Both the position numbers and the translations under genes were made by a program. From Osedax fenrisi (taxonomy: Eukaryota > Annelida > Polychaeta > Sabellida > Siboglinidae), in contig OZ025239.1 of the NCBI GenBank assembly GCA_964019155.1, forward strand, positions 96,932,562 through 96,996,561: DNA of 64,000 nucleotides, written 5' to 3'. This document shows, in pieces, positions 24,198 to 36,679 of the stretch. Every line of letters starts with the position of its first letter. The stretch's first letter is position 1. The notes below the pieces were generated by a model that did not search any database, was not told the DNA's origin, and worked only from the letters and a program-made list of their open reading frames with translations.

Positions 24198-25693
24198 ATA
24201 TATATCCATATATTTATAATTATTTCACGGTTTGTATTTTCACGGATATTATATTTCACGGTTGGAAATTTCACGAAATATAATTTCACGGTTAGTAATT
24301 AAACCGTTCTTGTACGGTTTGTAAATTTCAAGGTTGTTCCATAAGCCAAATATAGTTATAACAATATATACAATATACATATATACTATATAATATAGGG
24401 TATACAATATACCTACCTATAGGTACCTACTATAGTATCATAAATAGAAATGCATTATTTTATATTATTCATTATTCGTATCTACTATTAGTCCTATATA
24501 CTAATATTGTATAGGTACTAATGTACCTAGTGTACTAATGTAGAGTTTAAATAATATATACTTGATTAAAACACTTATCATATGTTATACATAATCATAC
24601 ATTTTTTTGATTTAAATTATAGAATACTATTCAGAATATTAACTTATTTTCTATACATATAATGTTTATGAATTTTATAATATAATTTAACTATTCTATT
24701 AATATATAATATAATTTCAAATACTATCCAGTACACCGCAAGATAATATACTATATATAGTATATTCTATATAGAATATATCTTTAAAATAATTAACAAA
24801 AATATAATATATATTCAGAATATTATATTCAATAATTTATGAAAATTAATTAATTTACTATATCTATTGTAATTTAATTTAAACTTAAGTAATTTGTATG
24901 TAATTATTAATTATATTATTATTAATTAATTATATTCTATAAATATATAAATATACTAAATCAAGTAAAGTATTATACAATAATTATTATTGTATATTAT
25001 TATAATATAATATCCCGGATAATATATTAGATTTATTTAAAATTATAAATTAATTACATTAATAACATAACTACAATTTATAGGATATATCTGCATTTAT
25101 ATTAACTATTACATTATTATATATGTTATAAAATTCCTATAGGAATCTAAAAAATAAGAATTCCTTATTATTATTATTGTTATTTCTACAGTTATAGCAG
25201 GGAGATATATGGTTATATATGGAATAATATCTATACTTTATAATACCATATATTTTTAAATCATCGTAATGAGTCATTACGATGACCCAATTAAAGTTAT
25301 AGGTGGCGCTACTCAAATAAACTATAATAAACTATAACTAATGAGTGCATATAGGTTATACCTTGCCTTCCCGGTTTTACCTTCAACATACTATCTACAT
25401 ATTATTATTACTCTTATTATTACTTACTTTATCAAATCACATAAACATGACTGAGCAATCCGAACAAGTTAATAGTTAGTAATACTAATATATTATTTAT
25501 ATATAATAATATATTAAAATATAATATATAACATATAAATATAGCATATAATATGGTGTTTTATATAAATTGTGTCGATAAATTAAATTTAAAATACTTA
25601 TTATCAACCACATAATTGTATTAATATATAAATTAATTTATTTAAATATATTTATTTGAATGTTAAATATAATTATATATATACTTATTTATT

Positions 25694-25731
<38 letters not shown>

Positions 25732-25871
25732 TACATATAGGTTATTATATATATATATATAATTTAACGTTATTATACTATATATAAATTAGTATATTAT
25801 ATTAATTAATTATTCATTTTTTGACGGATTTTAAATTATTAGACTTTCCTTTATTATATATACATATAGGT

Positions 25872-25912
<41 letters not shown>

Positions 25913-26367
25913 AACGTTATTATACTATATATAAATTAGTATATTATATTAATTAATTATTCATTTTTTGACGGATTTTAGTTTTATATGTATCTGTTAT
26001 ATTTTATTCAATAATATTTAAAAAATATGAATAATGATAACCATTTTGCAGATTAAATATAAATATATATATATATGTCTGTAATTTGAAAATATAATAA
26101 TGATGAGCATATCAAATAATAGTATAGCTTATTGTATAGGTTATATAGTATATATTATTTCACTTTTAATTTTAAATCATTTAATTATTTAATAATAATA
26201 AATAGTTTCATTTTATAATAGTTAACTTCTATAATCATTAATATACATACACAATGTATATATATATATATAGGTAAATATAATTAAGCATAGATAACCT
26301 ATATTAGGTTACCTATACTCATTTAATACTAAAATTATAATAGTAGTACATAGTTACTACTATGATA
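23861..26367. other. AT-rich desert with simple repeats
   Basis: No gene recognised. It holds (AT)n tracts (24,117-24,193; 25,695-25,725), a TTTCACGGTT repeat (24,220-24,345), a 25-nt palindrome at 25,261-25,285 (arms TCATCGTAATGA), and a direct duplication of about 125 bp (about 25,731 and 25,860) ending in ATTTTTTGACGGATTTTA, a motif that recurs at about 30,118. All are seen directly; function unknown. Confidence 0.6.
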
Positions 26368-26737
26368 GTAGGTACTAGGGATGTAAAAACGGGTTCAAAT
26401 ACCGGGTACCCGACCCGGAATCTAGTATTTGATGAGACAGGGTTGCAATTTTTCATAAAATACCGGGTACCCGTTTTTTTTCGGGTACCCGCCGGGTACT
26501 ACCCGATAATATAATATATACTTTTAAATAGCAATTCATCTTGATAATTTATCTAATAATAGCAAATATTTTCCAAAGGAATGCTTCGCAAAATCATTTA
26601 TATCATTTATATATATTTAATCACAAAATGATGACATAGTTACCGAATTCTGCTACAATAACATTACATTTTCTGGATTTTTAATAATTATTGGTGTTTT
26701 TTAAAATTTATTTAAAAATTAAACTTTTAAATTAAGC

Positions 26738-26749
26738 ATGGAATCACCG
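26738..26749 (+). pseudogene. Possible first exon of the hAT transposase
   Basis: ATGGAATCACCG (MESP) runs straight into GTAAGT, a consensus 5' splice site, about 360 bp from the left end of the element. This is inferred as the spliced start of the ancestral transposase. Nothing downstream is recognisable until the C-terminal domain. Confidence 0.35.
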
Positions 26750-27644
26750 GTAAGTTCATATTTATTATCACACACAGTTAATTAATTATTTCAGATATTT
26801 TATAAGCTATTATTATAAATTATATTCATTAAATATTATTATTTAAAGATTTAAATACATTCAAAATAAAATAATAAAAAATGTGTGTATATTCGAATTA
26901 TCGTTCATTTGTAACAAATGAACGATAAGTTGAATATACTCACAGAGTAATTCCATAGACATAGGAGCCAGAGACATAATGGTCTTCCTGATGGTGTAAC
27001 ATTACACTTATTAGTGATATAATTTACGTTATATAAAACATAATAATTATTTTTAAATACCCAATAATTAAATTTTTAAGAAATATTTATTTAAAAAATA
27101 AATATTTTTATTTTACAATTATATTGTTATATATCATTACTTTTGAAAATATACATTACTACATAAATTATAATTATATATATATATTATGTGAGGTATT
27201 ATATAAGAAAATATGTAATAATAAAATATAGTTACGGTAAAATTATTACATCGTTTATTACATTACATATTTTATAATAAATATAATTAAATCAGTGATT
27301 TAATCACGGTATATTTATTATACAGAACAATATCAGAATAATATTATAATAATAGCGTATTTATAATTTAATTTAACTTATACTATTATAATTAGTACTT
27401 GATTAAGGTAACTAATAGTTACTAACTATACGTTAACTTAAATTATAAATACATATCATATGTCATATATGACATATGTAATATAATATTAGTAAATATT
27501 GAAATACATTATAATTATAGATGAATAATATATAATAGTAATTATTTATATTATTATTTAATTATTAATATTATATATTAAATATATTATATGTTAATAC
27601 TATATTAAATATATTATTATAATTATAATTTTTTATAATAATAT

Positions 27645-28305
27645 TGTATCTCCATCATAATTACGTGTCTATGCATCACATTATCTATATTGGCCTCATA
27701 ATTACTTTTCTCGTCATCATAATTACTTATCTCAGCCTCATAATTATCTATCTCGTCATCATAATTATCTATCTCGTCATCATAATTATCTATCTCGTCA
27801 TCATAATTACTTATCTCGTCATCATAATTACTTATCTCGTCATCATAATTACTTATCTCGGCATCAAATTATCTATATCGGCCTCATAACTATGTGTCTC
27901 TTGCATCAAATTATCTATCTCGGCGTCATAATTAGTTATCTCGTCATCATAATTACTTATCTCAGCCTCATAATTATCTATCTCGTCATCATAGTTATAT
28001 ATCGCGGCATCATAATTACGTGTCTCTACATCAAATTATCTATCTCGTCATCATAATTACTTATCTCGTCATCATAATTACTTATAAGATATATCTCGGC
28101 ATCAAATTATCTATATCGGCCTCATAATTATGTGTCTGCATCAAATTATCTATCTCGGCCTCATAATTAGTTATCTCGTCATCATAATTACTTATCTCAG
28201 CCTCATAATTACTTATCTCGTCATCATAATTACGTGTCTCTGCATCAAATTATCTATCTCGTCATCATAATTACTTGTATCGGCATCAAATTATCTATTT
28301 TATAT
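27645..28305. repeat. 21-bp minisatellite inside the hAT element
   Basis: About 30 units of TCATCATAATTACTTATCTC plus G, with variants (CTCATAATTATCTATC; GCATCAAATTATC). Because 21 is a multiple of 3 it yields a spurious repeating open frame. It occupies the position where the transposase core would be expected. Confidence 0.9.
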
Positions 28306-28352
28306 AATTTATATAATTTATATAGTTAGCTAAGATTTATAAGATGTATACG

Positions 28353-28625
28353 CTATCATAGGAGGAGGATGAGTTTGACAAGTATATGAAGATGCCAGTG
28401 ACTAGACCAAATACCAATCCATTAATTTGGTATAAAGAAAACAATGCACGTATCCCTTCTTTGGCTAGATTAGCAAAACGATACTTATGTATCCAAAGAA
28501 CTTCAGTTGCATCTGAACGTGTATTCAGCGCAGCAAGCTCCATATTAACTAGTAATAGAAACCGCTTATTGCCAGCATTGGTTGATAATTTAATATTTCT
28601 ACATAATAATAAGTCATTATATTAA
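28353..28625 (+). pseudogene. hAT transposase C-terminal dimerisation domain
   Basis: Open from just after a TAG at about 28,350 to TAA 28,623. The chain DEFDKYMK, NPLIWYKENNARIPSLARL, KRYLCIQRTSVASERVFSAA, then LTSNRNRLLP and LIFLHNN is the canonical hAT dimerisation domain (NPLxWWKxN ... SVxSERxFS ... RxxLxP). It ends about 160 bp before the right terminal repeat, as expected for the transposase 3' end. Zinc finger and DDE core are absent. The fragment itself has no stop or frameshift. Confidence 0.9.
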
Positions 28626-28796
28626 TAAATAATATTATCATTTAATCGTTTGTTTCTTATTTTTTTAATAATTTTTGTTATTGCTATCGGTATAAATTTG
28701 TATCGAGGTATTTGATTATCTCGAGACAGTATATTTTAGTATTTGATTATCTCGAGATAGTAAAAAATCTCCTAAATTTACATCCCTAGTAGGTAC

Positions 28797-29091
28797 TACC
28801 TATTTGTTTATAATTTCAATAATAATTATTTATTATATACAATTTCAAAAGAAAATCCTATAAATATACATTTTATAAATAAATATATTGATTTCTACGT
28901 AATAGTTTAATTTATATAAATTATAATCTATTCAATTACGTCTAAGTAATATATTTTGTCAAAACATCATAATAACTATAGTTATAACATATTTGATTAA
29001 CATATATGATTAAATTATATATAATTTAAAATAAATGTATCTTAAAATAAATAAATATATATAAATATAAAAATAATATAGTGGTATTATT
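28797..29091. other. AT-rich, nothing recognised
   Basis: Very AT-rich sequence right of the hAT element with no open frame of note and no repeat boundary that I can define. Confidence 0.5.
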
Positions 29092-29421
29092 ATAGATATT
29101 GGTAATATAATATTAATTAAATATAAATTGTAATTTAATTAAAGTGAGTACTTTTATTAATATTATTGATTACTATGTTTTTAAATATATATATATATAT
29201 ATATTTATGTATACATTATAAATCCAATGTAATTTAACACTATATATAGTGTCTATTTCTATAGATATTGGTAATATAATATTAATTAAATATAAATTGT
29301 AATTTAATTAAAGTGAGTACTTTTATTAATATTATTGATTACTAGGTTATTAAATATATATATATATATATATTTATGTATACATTATAAATCCAATGTA
29401 ATTTAACACTATATATAGTGT
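29092..29421. repeat. 169-bp direct tandem duplication
   Basis: ATAGATATTGGTAATATAAT recurs after exactly 169 bp (29,092 and 29,261), and both units end in ACTATATATAGTGTC. Near identity points to recent duplication. No coding content. Confidence 0.85.
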
Positions 29422-30017
29422 CACGTAAACGTAAACGTATATAAACGTATACGTTAGTGTAACTCAGGTATTTACAATATATATATATATAGATAATATA
29501 AAATCATTTATTATATTTTTAAACATAATTTACATAGTAAAATAAATAGTAATTTAAATAAAAAAATATTGTAATTATTGAAAATGTATTGTTTTATAAA
29601 TTTTAATTAATAAATATCAATTAAAAATTGTTGTCTACAATATTTTAATATTTTGTTACATTAATTATATTTTATATATTATTTTATCAATGAATTTCTT
29701 TATAAATATATGTTTTAATTATATATAAATATATAACATTTTTTTATTAATCTAAAATAAAATATTTCATATAAATCTTGTACACAGTGTGTATTAATAG
29801 CCTCATTTAGCTTCTGAAGCTAAAGGAGGCCATAGTGTACTACACACGGCTAAATGATTTAAGTAAAATCCGGATACGATTATATAATATTCATTTATAT
29901 ATATTATATTGTTCAAATCTCAGAATTACTTTATATACATATTAATATATGCATAACACACGTACACACATTCACACATATACACACACGCACGTACAGT
30001 GTACGTCGTACACACCC

Positions 30018-30058
<41 letters not shown>

Positions 30059-30690
30059 ATATATATATATATATTTAATATATATATATATATAAAGTAG
30101 TATAATAAATTATTAATTTTTTGACGGAATTTAAATTATGTTGTGTGATACCAGAGTTATACCAGCAGATATTTAAAAATAGAAGGCGCTCTAAATAATG
30201 AAATAGTGGATACAATCAGATAGTGAAATTGCATATTACAATATTATATATCAATAATTAGTATTCATTACATATTATATAATATATTATAAATGTAATA
30301 TTTATTATATGTTATAGTAATTTTAGTTTTATATTTATCTGTTATATTTTATAGTTATATATATATAAAATCTTATTATTATTATAGAAAATAAAAATTA
30401 AAGAAAGTATATGCAGTACGATTTTAGAATCGCTTTCATTTATAGACTCTATAGTATAGAGTATGAATGCTGCTCTTTTAATATATTATATCTAATTCTC
30501 GATTAAAATAAGAACATATTTAATTACATTTCATATGTAATGAAAAAGAATATTTTAACTAATACTTTAATTAACTGTGATCAAAAATTATATATTTTAA
30601 ATTATATTTATATATATATATATATATATATATGAATATATATATTTTTTATTATGATAATATATAATTATTATATTATTACTATATATT
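29422..30690. other. AT-rich region with hairpins
   Basis: No gene. A hairpin at about 29,806-29,837 pairs GCCTC-TTTAGCTTC with GAAGCTAAA-GAGGC. CA-rich and (AT)n sequence lies at 29,950-30,100. TTTTTGACGGAATTTAAATTA at about 30,117 and TTTTATATTTATCTGTTA at about 30,325 match the repeats at 25.8-26.0 kb. Confidence 0.5.
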
Positions 30691-30713
30691 ATTAAATACA
30701 ATTTAAGATCCAG

Positions 30714-30803
30714 GTGAATGGAATATTGAGGAGACATTTATCTGCATTTATCTATGGCTATACTCTGTGGCTATATGGCTGGTACTGTTGAAGATATTCT
30801 ACT
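30714..30803 (+). pseudogene. Exon-like segment, unit 1 (diverged)
   Basis: Follows AAGATCCAG and ends before GTAACT. It matches the later segments only in part: GGCTATACT, a gap, then GTTGAAGATATTCTACT (TVEDIL against IAEEML). It is not open through its full length in a single frame. Probably the oldest member of the array. Confidence 0.3.
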
Positions 30804-31131
30804 GTAACTATAATATATTATTTGTTTAGTTTAATATGGAGGTTAGTTGACTTACATATATGTTTTTATAATACTATATCCATATATTATATGATTACTG
30901 ATTATTTAGAAACTTCCTTTCTTAAAATATATTTTAAATTTAAATATAAATTAATATAAAGTTAATTATTTTTATTAATTCATTTTAATATTTTAAGAAA
31001 TATATGGAAATATGTGTATAGTACCAATATAATATATATATATATATATATTTATTATTGATTATTTAATTATAATATATTTAATTTTTAATATGCTTAT
31101 AAGCATATATGCATGATATATCATTATACAG

Positions 31132-31204
31132 CAGTGGTGTATGATCATGGAGTTCGCTATTGCTATACCATAACTAGGGATGGAATTTCTGAAGAGATGC
31201 TACT
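31132..31204 (+). pseudogene. Exon-like segment, unit 2
   Basis: 73 nt between ATTATACAG and GTAACT. One frame is open: VVYDHGVRY, CYTITRDGISEEMLL. No family recognised. The acceptor has little polypyrimidine, so splicing is only plausible. Confidence 0.35.
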
Positions 31205-31582
31205 GTAACTACAATATATTATTTGTGTATTGTAATGTGATGGTTAGTTAATTGAAATACATGTTGACAACTCTATATAATATATGATAGTTATGTATTA
31301 ATTCATTTTAATAATCTAAGGAATTTACAAAATAATTATTTGTAATACAATTTATTTTATAATTTTTTTTAAATTAAAAATATTAAAAATATTTATATAT
31401 TAAACAATATATTAAACAATATAAATAAATAACGTGATAAATTATATGTAAATTAAGTATAGGAAAATGTTTATATACCAATACAATATAAACATATGTA
31501 TTGATTAATATTATATAAGTATGATATATTTATTTAATTATAATATATTTATTTCATTTGTAATATGTTAAACATTTTACAG

Positions 31583-31655
31583 CAGTGGTGTATGATCAGG
31601 GAGGTCTCTATTGCTATACCATATCTAGGGATGGAATTGCTGAAGAGATGCTAAT
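31583..31655 (+). pseudogene. Exon-like segment, unit 3
   Basis: 73 nt between CATTTTACAG and GTAACT; the same frame is open, reading VVYDQGGLY then CYTISRDGIAEEML. It has the same length and phase as units 2 and 4. Confidence 0.35.
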
Positions 31656-32009
31656 GTAACTACAATATATTAGTTGTGTATTGTAATGTGATGGTTAGTT
31701 AATTGAAAATACATGTTGACAACTCTATATAATATATGATAGTTATGTATTAATTCATTTAATAATCTAAGGAATTTAAAAAATAATTATTTGTAATACA
31801 ATTTTTTTATATTTTTTTTTTAATTAAAAATATTCATTAAAACAATAGAAATAAATAACGTGATAAATAATATGTAAATTAAGTATAGGAAAATGTTATA
31901 TACCCATACAATATAAACATATGTATTATTGATTAAAATTATATAATTATGATATATTTATTTAATTATAATATATTTATTTAATTTGTAATATGTTAAA
32001 CATTTATAG

Positions 32010-32082
32010 CAGTGGTGTGTGATCAGGGAGGTCGCTATTGCTATACCATATCTAGGGATGGAATTGCTGAAGAGATGCTAAT
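32010..32082 (+). pseudogene. Exon-like segment, unit 4
   Basis: 73 nt between CATTTATAG and GTAACT; open in the same frame (VVCDQGGRY then CYTISRDGIAEEML). It differs from unit 3 by Tyr to Cys and Leu to Arg, with no synonymous change, so there is no sign of protein-level constraint between these two. Confidence 0.35.
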
Positions 32083-32399
32083 GTAACTACAATGTATTAT
32101 TTGTGTATTGTAATGTGATGGTTAGTTAATTGAAATACATGTGACAACTCTATATAATATATGATAGTTATGTATTAATTTATTTTAATAATCTAAGGAA
32201 TTTAAAAAATAATTATTTGTAATACAATTTTTTTTATAATTTTTTTTTAATTAAAAATATTCATTAAACAATAGAAATAAATAACGTGATAAATAATATG
32301 TAAATTAAGTATAGGAAAATGTTTATATACAAATACAATATAAAAATGTATTATTGATTAAAATTATATAATTGTAATATATTATTTAAAGGGATGTCA

Positions 32400-32737
32400 C
32401 AGTGCACTGAATACCATTTCACAGTTTAACATTCAAATATATGGGAAGCATATGGTCTATTCTAATAATATTATGAACAATATTTCTATTGTATATATAA
32501 ACAAATGTTCTCTCCTTTAATGCAAAAAAATAAAAATATATAGCTATAATAGTTGTTATATGCATAGCCTTTATACATGCTCTGCTTTGATGAATTCATT
32601 ATTTAAAGAAAACAGAATTTGTAGTTTGGCAACAATAATACAATATTTTCATTTATATTAGATAAATATTCAGAGACATTATATATATATATATATATAT
32701 ATATACACTTTTGTATATAATAATTTATAAGACATAT

Positions 32738-32775
<38 letters not shown>

Positions 32776-32913
32776 CTTTTTGTATACAATAATATATTAT
32801 ATTATAGAGATATATATTTATATATATATAAAAAAACATCATATAGTATCATAAAATAACCAAATTTTAAAATAAAAAATTATTTTCACCATAGCAAGGT
32901 GTATGACATCCCA
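32400..32913. mobile_element. TTAA-flanked MITE (GGGATGTCA type)
   Basis: TTAA (32,396-32,399) then AGGGATGTCACA; the right end is TGTATGACATCCCA then TTAA (32,914-32,917). Terminal repeats match as GGGATGTCA[CT]A, and TTAA target duplications are typical of piggyBac- and Kolobok-type transposition. The interior is AT-rich non-coding and shares GAAAACAG and AGTTTGGCAACA-type motifs with the MITE at 44,002, so the two are related. Confidence 0.75.
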
Positions 32914-32917
32914 TTAA

Positions 32918-33659
32918 TTGTGATATATTTAGTGTATTATATGAAAATATAGAATATTTTTTAATTACATTATTTTAAAGTATTTTATATTTGGTTTTTG
33001 TCATTATTTCTTATATGTTATTTATAAATGTATCTTAAATTAAAATATAATATTTGTTATTAAATTTGTATGACTAATTATATTATAATATTTCAGAAAT
33101 TGAATACAGCAACAATAAAAAGGCTATATATGAAGAAAATTAAAGAGATATGTAAGGTGTAATTAAATTGGTTAATTAATTTTATATCACTAAATTATTA
33201 ACTAAATTAAATATTGTTCATCACATTATTCATGTATTATATTTCCGATAATTTACACAATTATAATAAAATATAAACATAATTTTGATTTATTTTTAAT
33301 ATCCTATATATATGTATATACATTTTCTATATAGAATATTATTTATGTACAAAATAAAATAAAATATGTTACATATATAATATATCTGTTATAAATTAAT
33401 AATATTATAACCATTAACATTATACTATTTTAAATATCAATTTATATTTAAATCATATAAATTATATATATATATATATATATAATAATCCTATCTGATA
33501 TATAATTTAATAATAATTATATATGTACTTTTTTATCAAAAAATTATATCAAATAAATATAAATAGCAAACAGTTATAAAATTTATATTAACATTAGTTG
33601 AATAAAGGTACTTTAAGTTTAATTATCTATAGTTTTATATATATAATAACTAAAGTAAT
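32918..33659. other. AT-rich region with a possible mini-exon
   Basis: A 55-nt segment at 33,097-33,151 lies between ATATTTCAG and GTAAGG and is open (KLNTATIKRLYMKKIKEI). Both splice-like signals are good, but the segment is too short to identify. Otherwise only AT-rich sequence with (AT)n at about 33,464. Confidence 0.3.
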
Positions 33660-34146
33660 AATAAGTTCTTCAAAGACCGACATGGGTTCTTCAGCTTTCC
33701 ACCAATAAGGAACCCTATAAGTTCCTAAGGAACCAGAAAAAGATCAATAATATAGAGTTCTTCTAGGTACCAAATGGGTTCTTCAGTTTTACCACCAATA
33801 GGGAACCATATAGTTCTTCTAAGAACTCTAAAAAAAGATCAATAATATAGAGTTCTTCTAGGTACCAAATGGGTTCTTCAGTTTTGCCACCAATAGGGAA
33901 CCCTAGAGTTCTTCTAAGAACTCTTAAAAAGATTAATAATATAGAGTTCTTCTAGGTACCAAATGGGTTCTTCAGTTTTGCCGAAAATAAGGTTCTTGGA
34001 AGATCTTAAAGGTTCTTTTAGAAAGAGTTCTTCCAAAGAACCCTACTATGAGGGTTCTTTGAAGAACTACCAGGGTTCACTATAGGTGTCAAACTGAAGA
34101 ACCCTGAAAGGTTCTCCGAAGAACTTATAGTTTTAAGAGTGTACAG
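33660..34146. repeat. GTTCTTC minisatellite ending in TTAAGAGTGT
   Basis: About five units of 90-95 bp, including three near-identical ones in which GATCAATAATATAGAG (last copy GATTAATAATATAGAG) recurs at about 33,742, 33,837 and 33,931. The units are dense in GGTTCTTC and GAAGAACC. The right end is AGTTTTAAGAGTGTAC, the mirror of ACACTCTTAA at 21,810. Probably the internal tandem repeat of a palindrome-rich MITE; no clear left end is visible. Confidence 0.75.
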
Positions 34147-34939
34147 TTCTTACCATCTTTCTAAATATTCTTTTTGTTATGTTTTATTCAGTTTTATTCA
34201 GTTTACTTCATTTTACTTCATTTTTTCTTCATTTATACTAATACATCTATATTTTTGTTTAGTGTATTATTTTATAGTACTTATTATTTATTTTAGTTAT
34301 TTATTTATAAATAATTAAATGATGATTTCATAATTTTATGGCAAGTTCAAACAATTTATATTATTTTTCTATTTATTCACTGTATTGTATCTATGTAAAC
34401 AGGAAGTCATCTAATATTTTATAATATTTTATTTATTTAGTTTTTTTGAACTTGCTTTAAAATTAAGGGTAATTGTCTCGATAACCTTTAGCTTCTACAA
34501 AAACCCTGGTGTAAACCTAAATCTGATAATAATAATAATAATAAAATAATAATAATATAGTATAGGATTCGAATTAGGAATTTCGAACATAAATTCGGAT
34601 ACATTGATAATTAAAGTTTACTTTCTTTACATTTCTACAATATAGTCATATTCTATATTCGATATTATAATTTGATAATTAAAGTATATATATTGGTGTA
34701 ATAACTTAATAATTTAAGCTACGAATAGAATAACCGTTAGAAATAAAACTTTCGATATATAAATATTAACCTGAATTACAATTGAGTATAACTCATGTAG
34801 ATACTTGCTTTCAAAAATAATTGTATATAAAGAGACACAGTTCGATTAATAATCATTATAGATTATCAACATGACCCTATTAAAAGTAATAATTGATACA
34901 CTAAAACTACACGCGGATGTGTAGATTACCTCATGACGC
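34147..34939. other. AT-rich, no gene seen
   Basis: Includes (ATA)n at about 34,530 and a slightly GC-richer stretch from 34,860 leading into the Merlin-type relic. No terminal inverted repeat for that transposon was found. Confidence 0.4.
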
Positions 34940-35391
34940 TGCGACTACCGTTGTGTGTTCAAAGTGCACAGCCAGATGACACTATCACACAGAAAATCAA
35001 TATTGGATGGCTGGGTATGGAGATGTCCCTCTAGTCAATGCAGAACAACATTGTACTAAAAAAGGGAAGTTTCTTTGAAAACGTTCATATATCCTTAAGT
35101 AAATATATACTTGTAATATATTACTGGTCACAAAACGTAACATCTAAGAATACTGTACAGTTTACCGGGGTTTCGTTTTTTAAAAGTGTCGGACAGATAT
35201 TAGCATTTTTACGAGAAATTTGCTCGAAACAACTAATAGACAATCCGACTCCTCCGAACGCGATTTTAGAATCGCGTTCCTTACTCATTTCGATAAGGAA
35301 CGAGAATTTTAAATCGCAGCGACTTGTTCACATGATCCGAATACAATTAACTTATATTAAAGTCACCGAGTTTATTTCATACCGTATATAA
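34940..35391 (+). pseudogene. Merlin/IS1595-type transposase relic
   Basis: One frame gives CDYRCVFKVHSQM, then DGWVWRCPSSQCRTTLY and a stop. A shifted frame open from 35,038 gives KKGSFFENVHISLSKYILVI and YYWSQNVTS, then LAFLREICSKQLIDNP. 'WxWRC...CR...(R/K)KGSFFExSxLxLxxxLxxIYxW' is the conserved N-terminal part of IS1595/ISXO2-like (Merlin) DDE transposases, including the Cys pair of the finger. The catalytic DDE part is not present. One frameshift separates the two halves. Confidence 0.7.
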
Positions 35392-35830
35392 ATTTGGATA
35401 TTTAAGATTAGCATAAATTCGAGCCGCATTGAATAACGGCACATTTATATTGTATATATAGGCATTTGATTGTTGGGGTCGTGGCGTGACGTTGAGCGAT
35501 AGGTGCGAGTGGCAGTGATAATGTTTGCATAAGCCATATATTTAGAGTACCAGTATGGTACTATATATCTATGGCATAAGCACACGTAGCAATATAAATA
35601 CATCATAAGATATTATATATATATATAATTAATACATTTATATATATAGTATTATATAGTATATATATATTATATTAAGGGAACATGATCAAAACCGGCG
35701 CCAAAAATCGATGACTAATAGTTTATTCAATATCAAAGCTCGCGCTTTCGTAGTTGAGACGCCCCGCCTCTAGATATAGGCGTGTCATACTAGATAAACT
35801 CCGCCTATAGATATACTATGGACGAGTAGT
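35392..35830. other. Moderately GC region before (GA)n
   Basis: No gene recognised. An imperfect hairpin (35,529-35,580) pairs GCATAAGCCATA with TATGGCATAAG-type sequence around a GTACCAGTATGGTAC core. The block at 35,690-35,820 has a TCTAGATATAGGCG / CGCCTATAGATATA pair in inverted orientation. Confidence 0.45.
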
Positions 35831-36454
<624 letters not shown>

Positions 36455-36655
36455 ATGAATTTCTACAAACTCGTGGAGTTTCTCCATAGAGAAGCTAATC
36501 TGTTGGAGATCAACAGTTCATTGGTGTGCCTAGCAAAACTTAAAAAAATACAGACAAAAAGATATCAATCAATTAATATTGATATATCTCAAGATAATTT
36601 TTTAAAGCGATGTTCTCATCTCATTCATTCTGAGAAGTATATGATTGATGAATGA
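36455..36655 (+). CDS. Short unrecognised ORF
   Basis: 66 codons from an ATG, beginning MNFYKLVEFLHREANLLEIN, with less AT-biased composition in its first half than the surroundings. I recognise no family. It could be a scrap of a retroelement or chance. It lies immediately upstream of the GC-rich minisatellite. Confidence 0.2.
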   Translation: MNFYKLVEFLHREANLLEINSSLVCLAKLKKIQTKRYQSINIDISQDNFLKRCSHLIHSEKYMIDE

Positions 36656-36679
36656 ATTTGTATTATTTTTGTTATTCAT

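Larger units (their letters stand above)
26376..28788 (+). mobile_element. hAT transposon, internally deleted, with 8-bp TSD
   Basis: Ends in 12-bp terminal inverted repeats (TAGGGATGTAAA at 26,376; TTTACATCCCTA ending 28,788) and is flanked on both sides by the 8-bp direct repeat GTAGGTAC (26,368-26,375 and 28,789-28,796), the hallmark of hAT insertion. Left subterminal sequence holds repeated CGGGTACCCG palindromes, the kind of sites hAT transposases bind. Inside are a start exon, a long 21-bp minisatellite and the C-terminal dimerisation domain of the transposase. The catalytic core is missing, so the element is non-autonomous. The perfect TSD shows that the ends are intact. Confidence 0.92.
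30691..32399. repeat. Tandem array of ~430-bp exon-bearing units
   Basis: Four related units, each with a short GC-richer segment bounded by AG and GTAACT, followed by similar AT-rich sequence (TGATGGTTAGTTAATTGAAA, then TATAATATATGATAGTTATG). The last three start at 31,131, 31,582 and 32,009 (spacings 451 and 427). The first (about 30,700) is more diverged. Seen directly; the reading as duplicated exons is inference. Confidence 0.8.

Noticed and set aside
23994..24302. Open frames rich in YIYIYI at (AT)n tracts (also 46,222, 54,108, 57,095 and 59,271)
   Set aside because: These frames exist only because (AT)n has no stop in some phases; the flanking codons show no family.
27645..28305. CRISPR-like regular repeats
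   Set aside because: The 21-bp units are contiguous with no unique spacers, lie inside a hAT element, and the genome is eukaryotic. It is a minisatellite.
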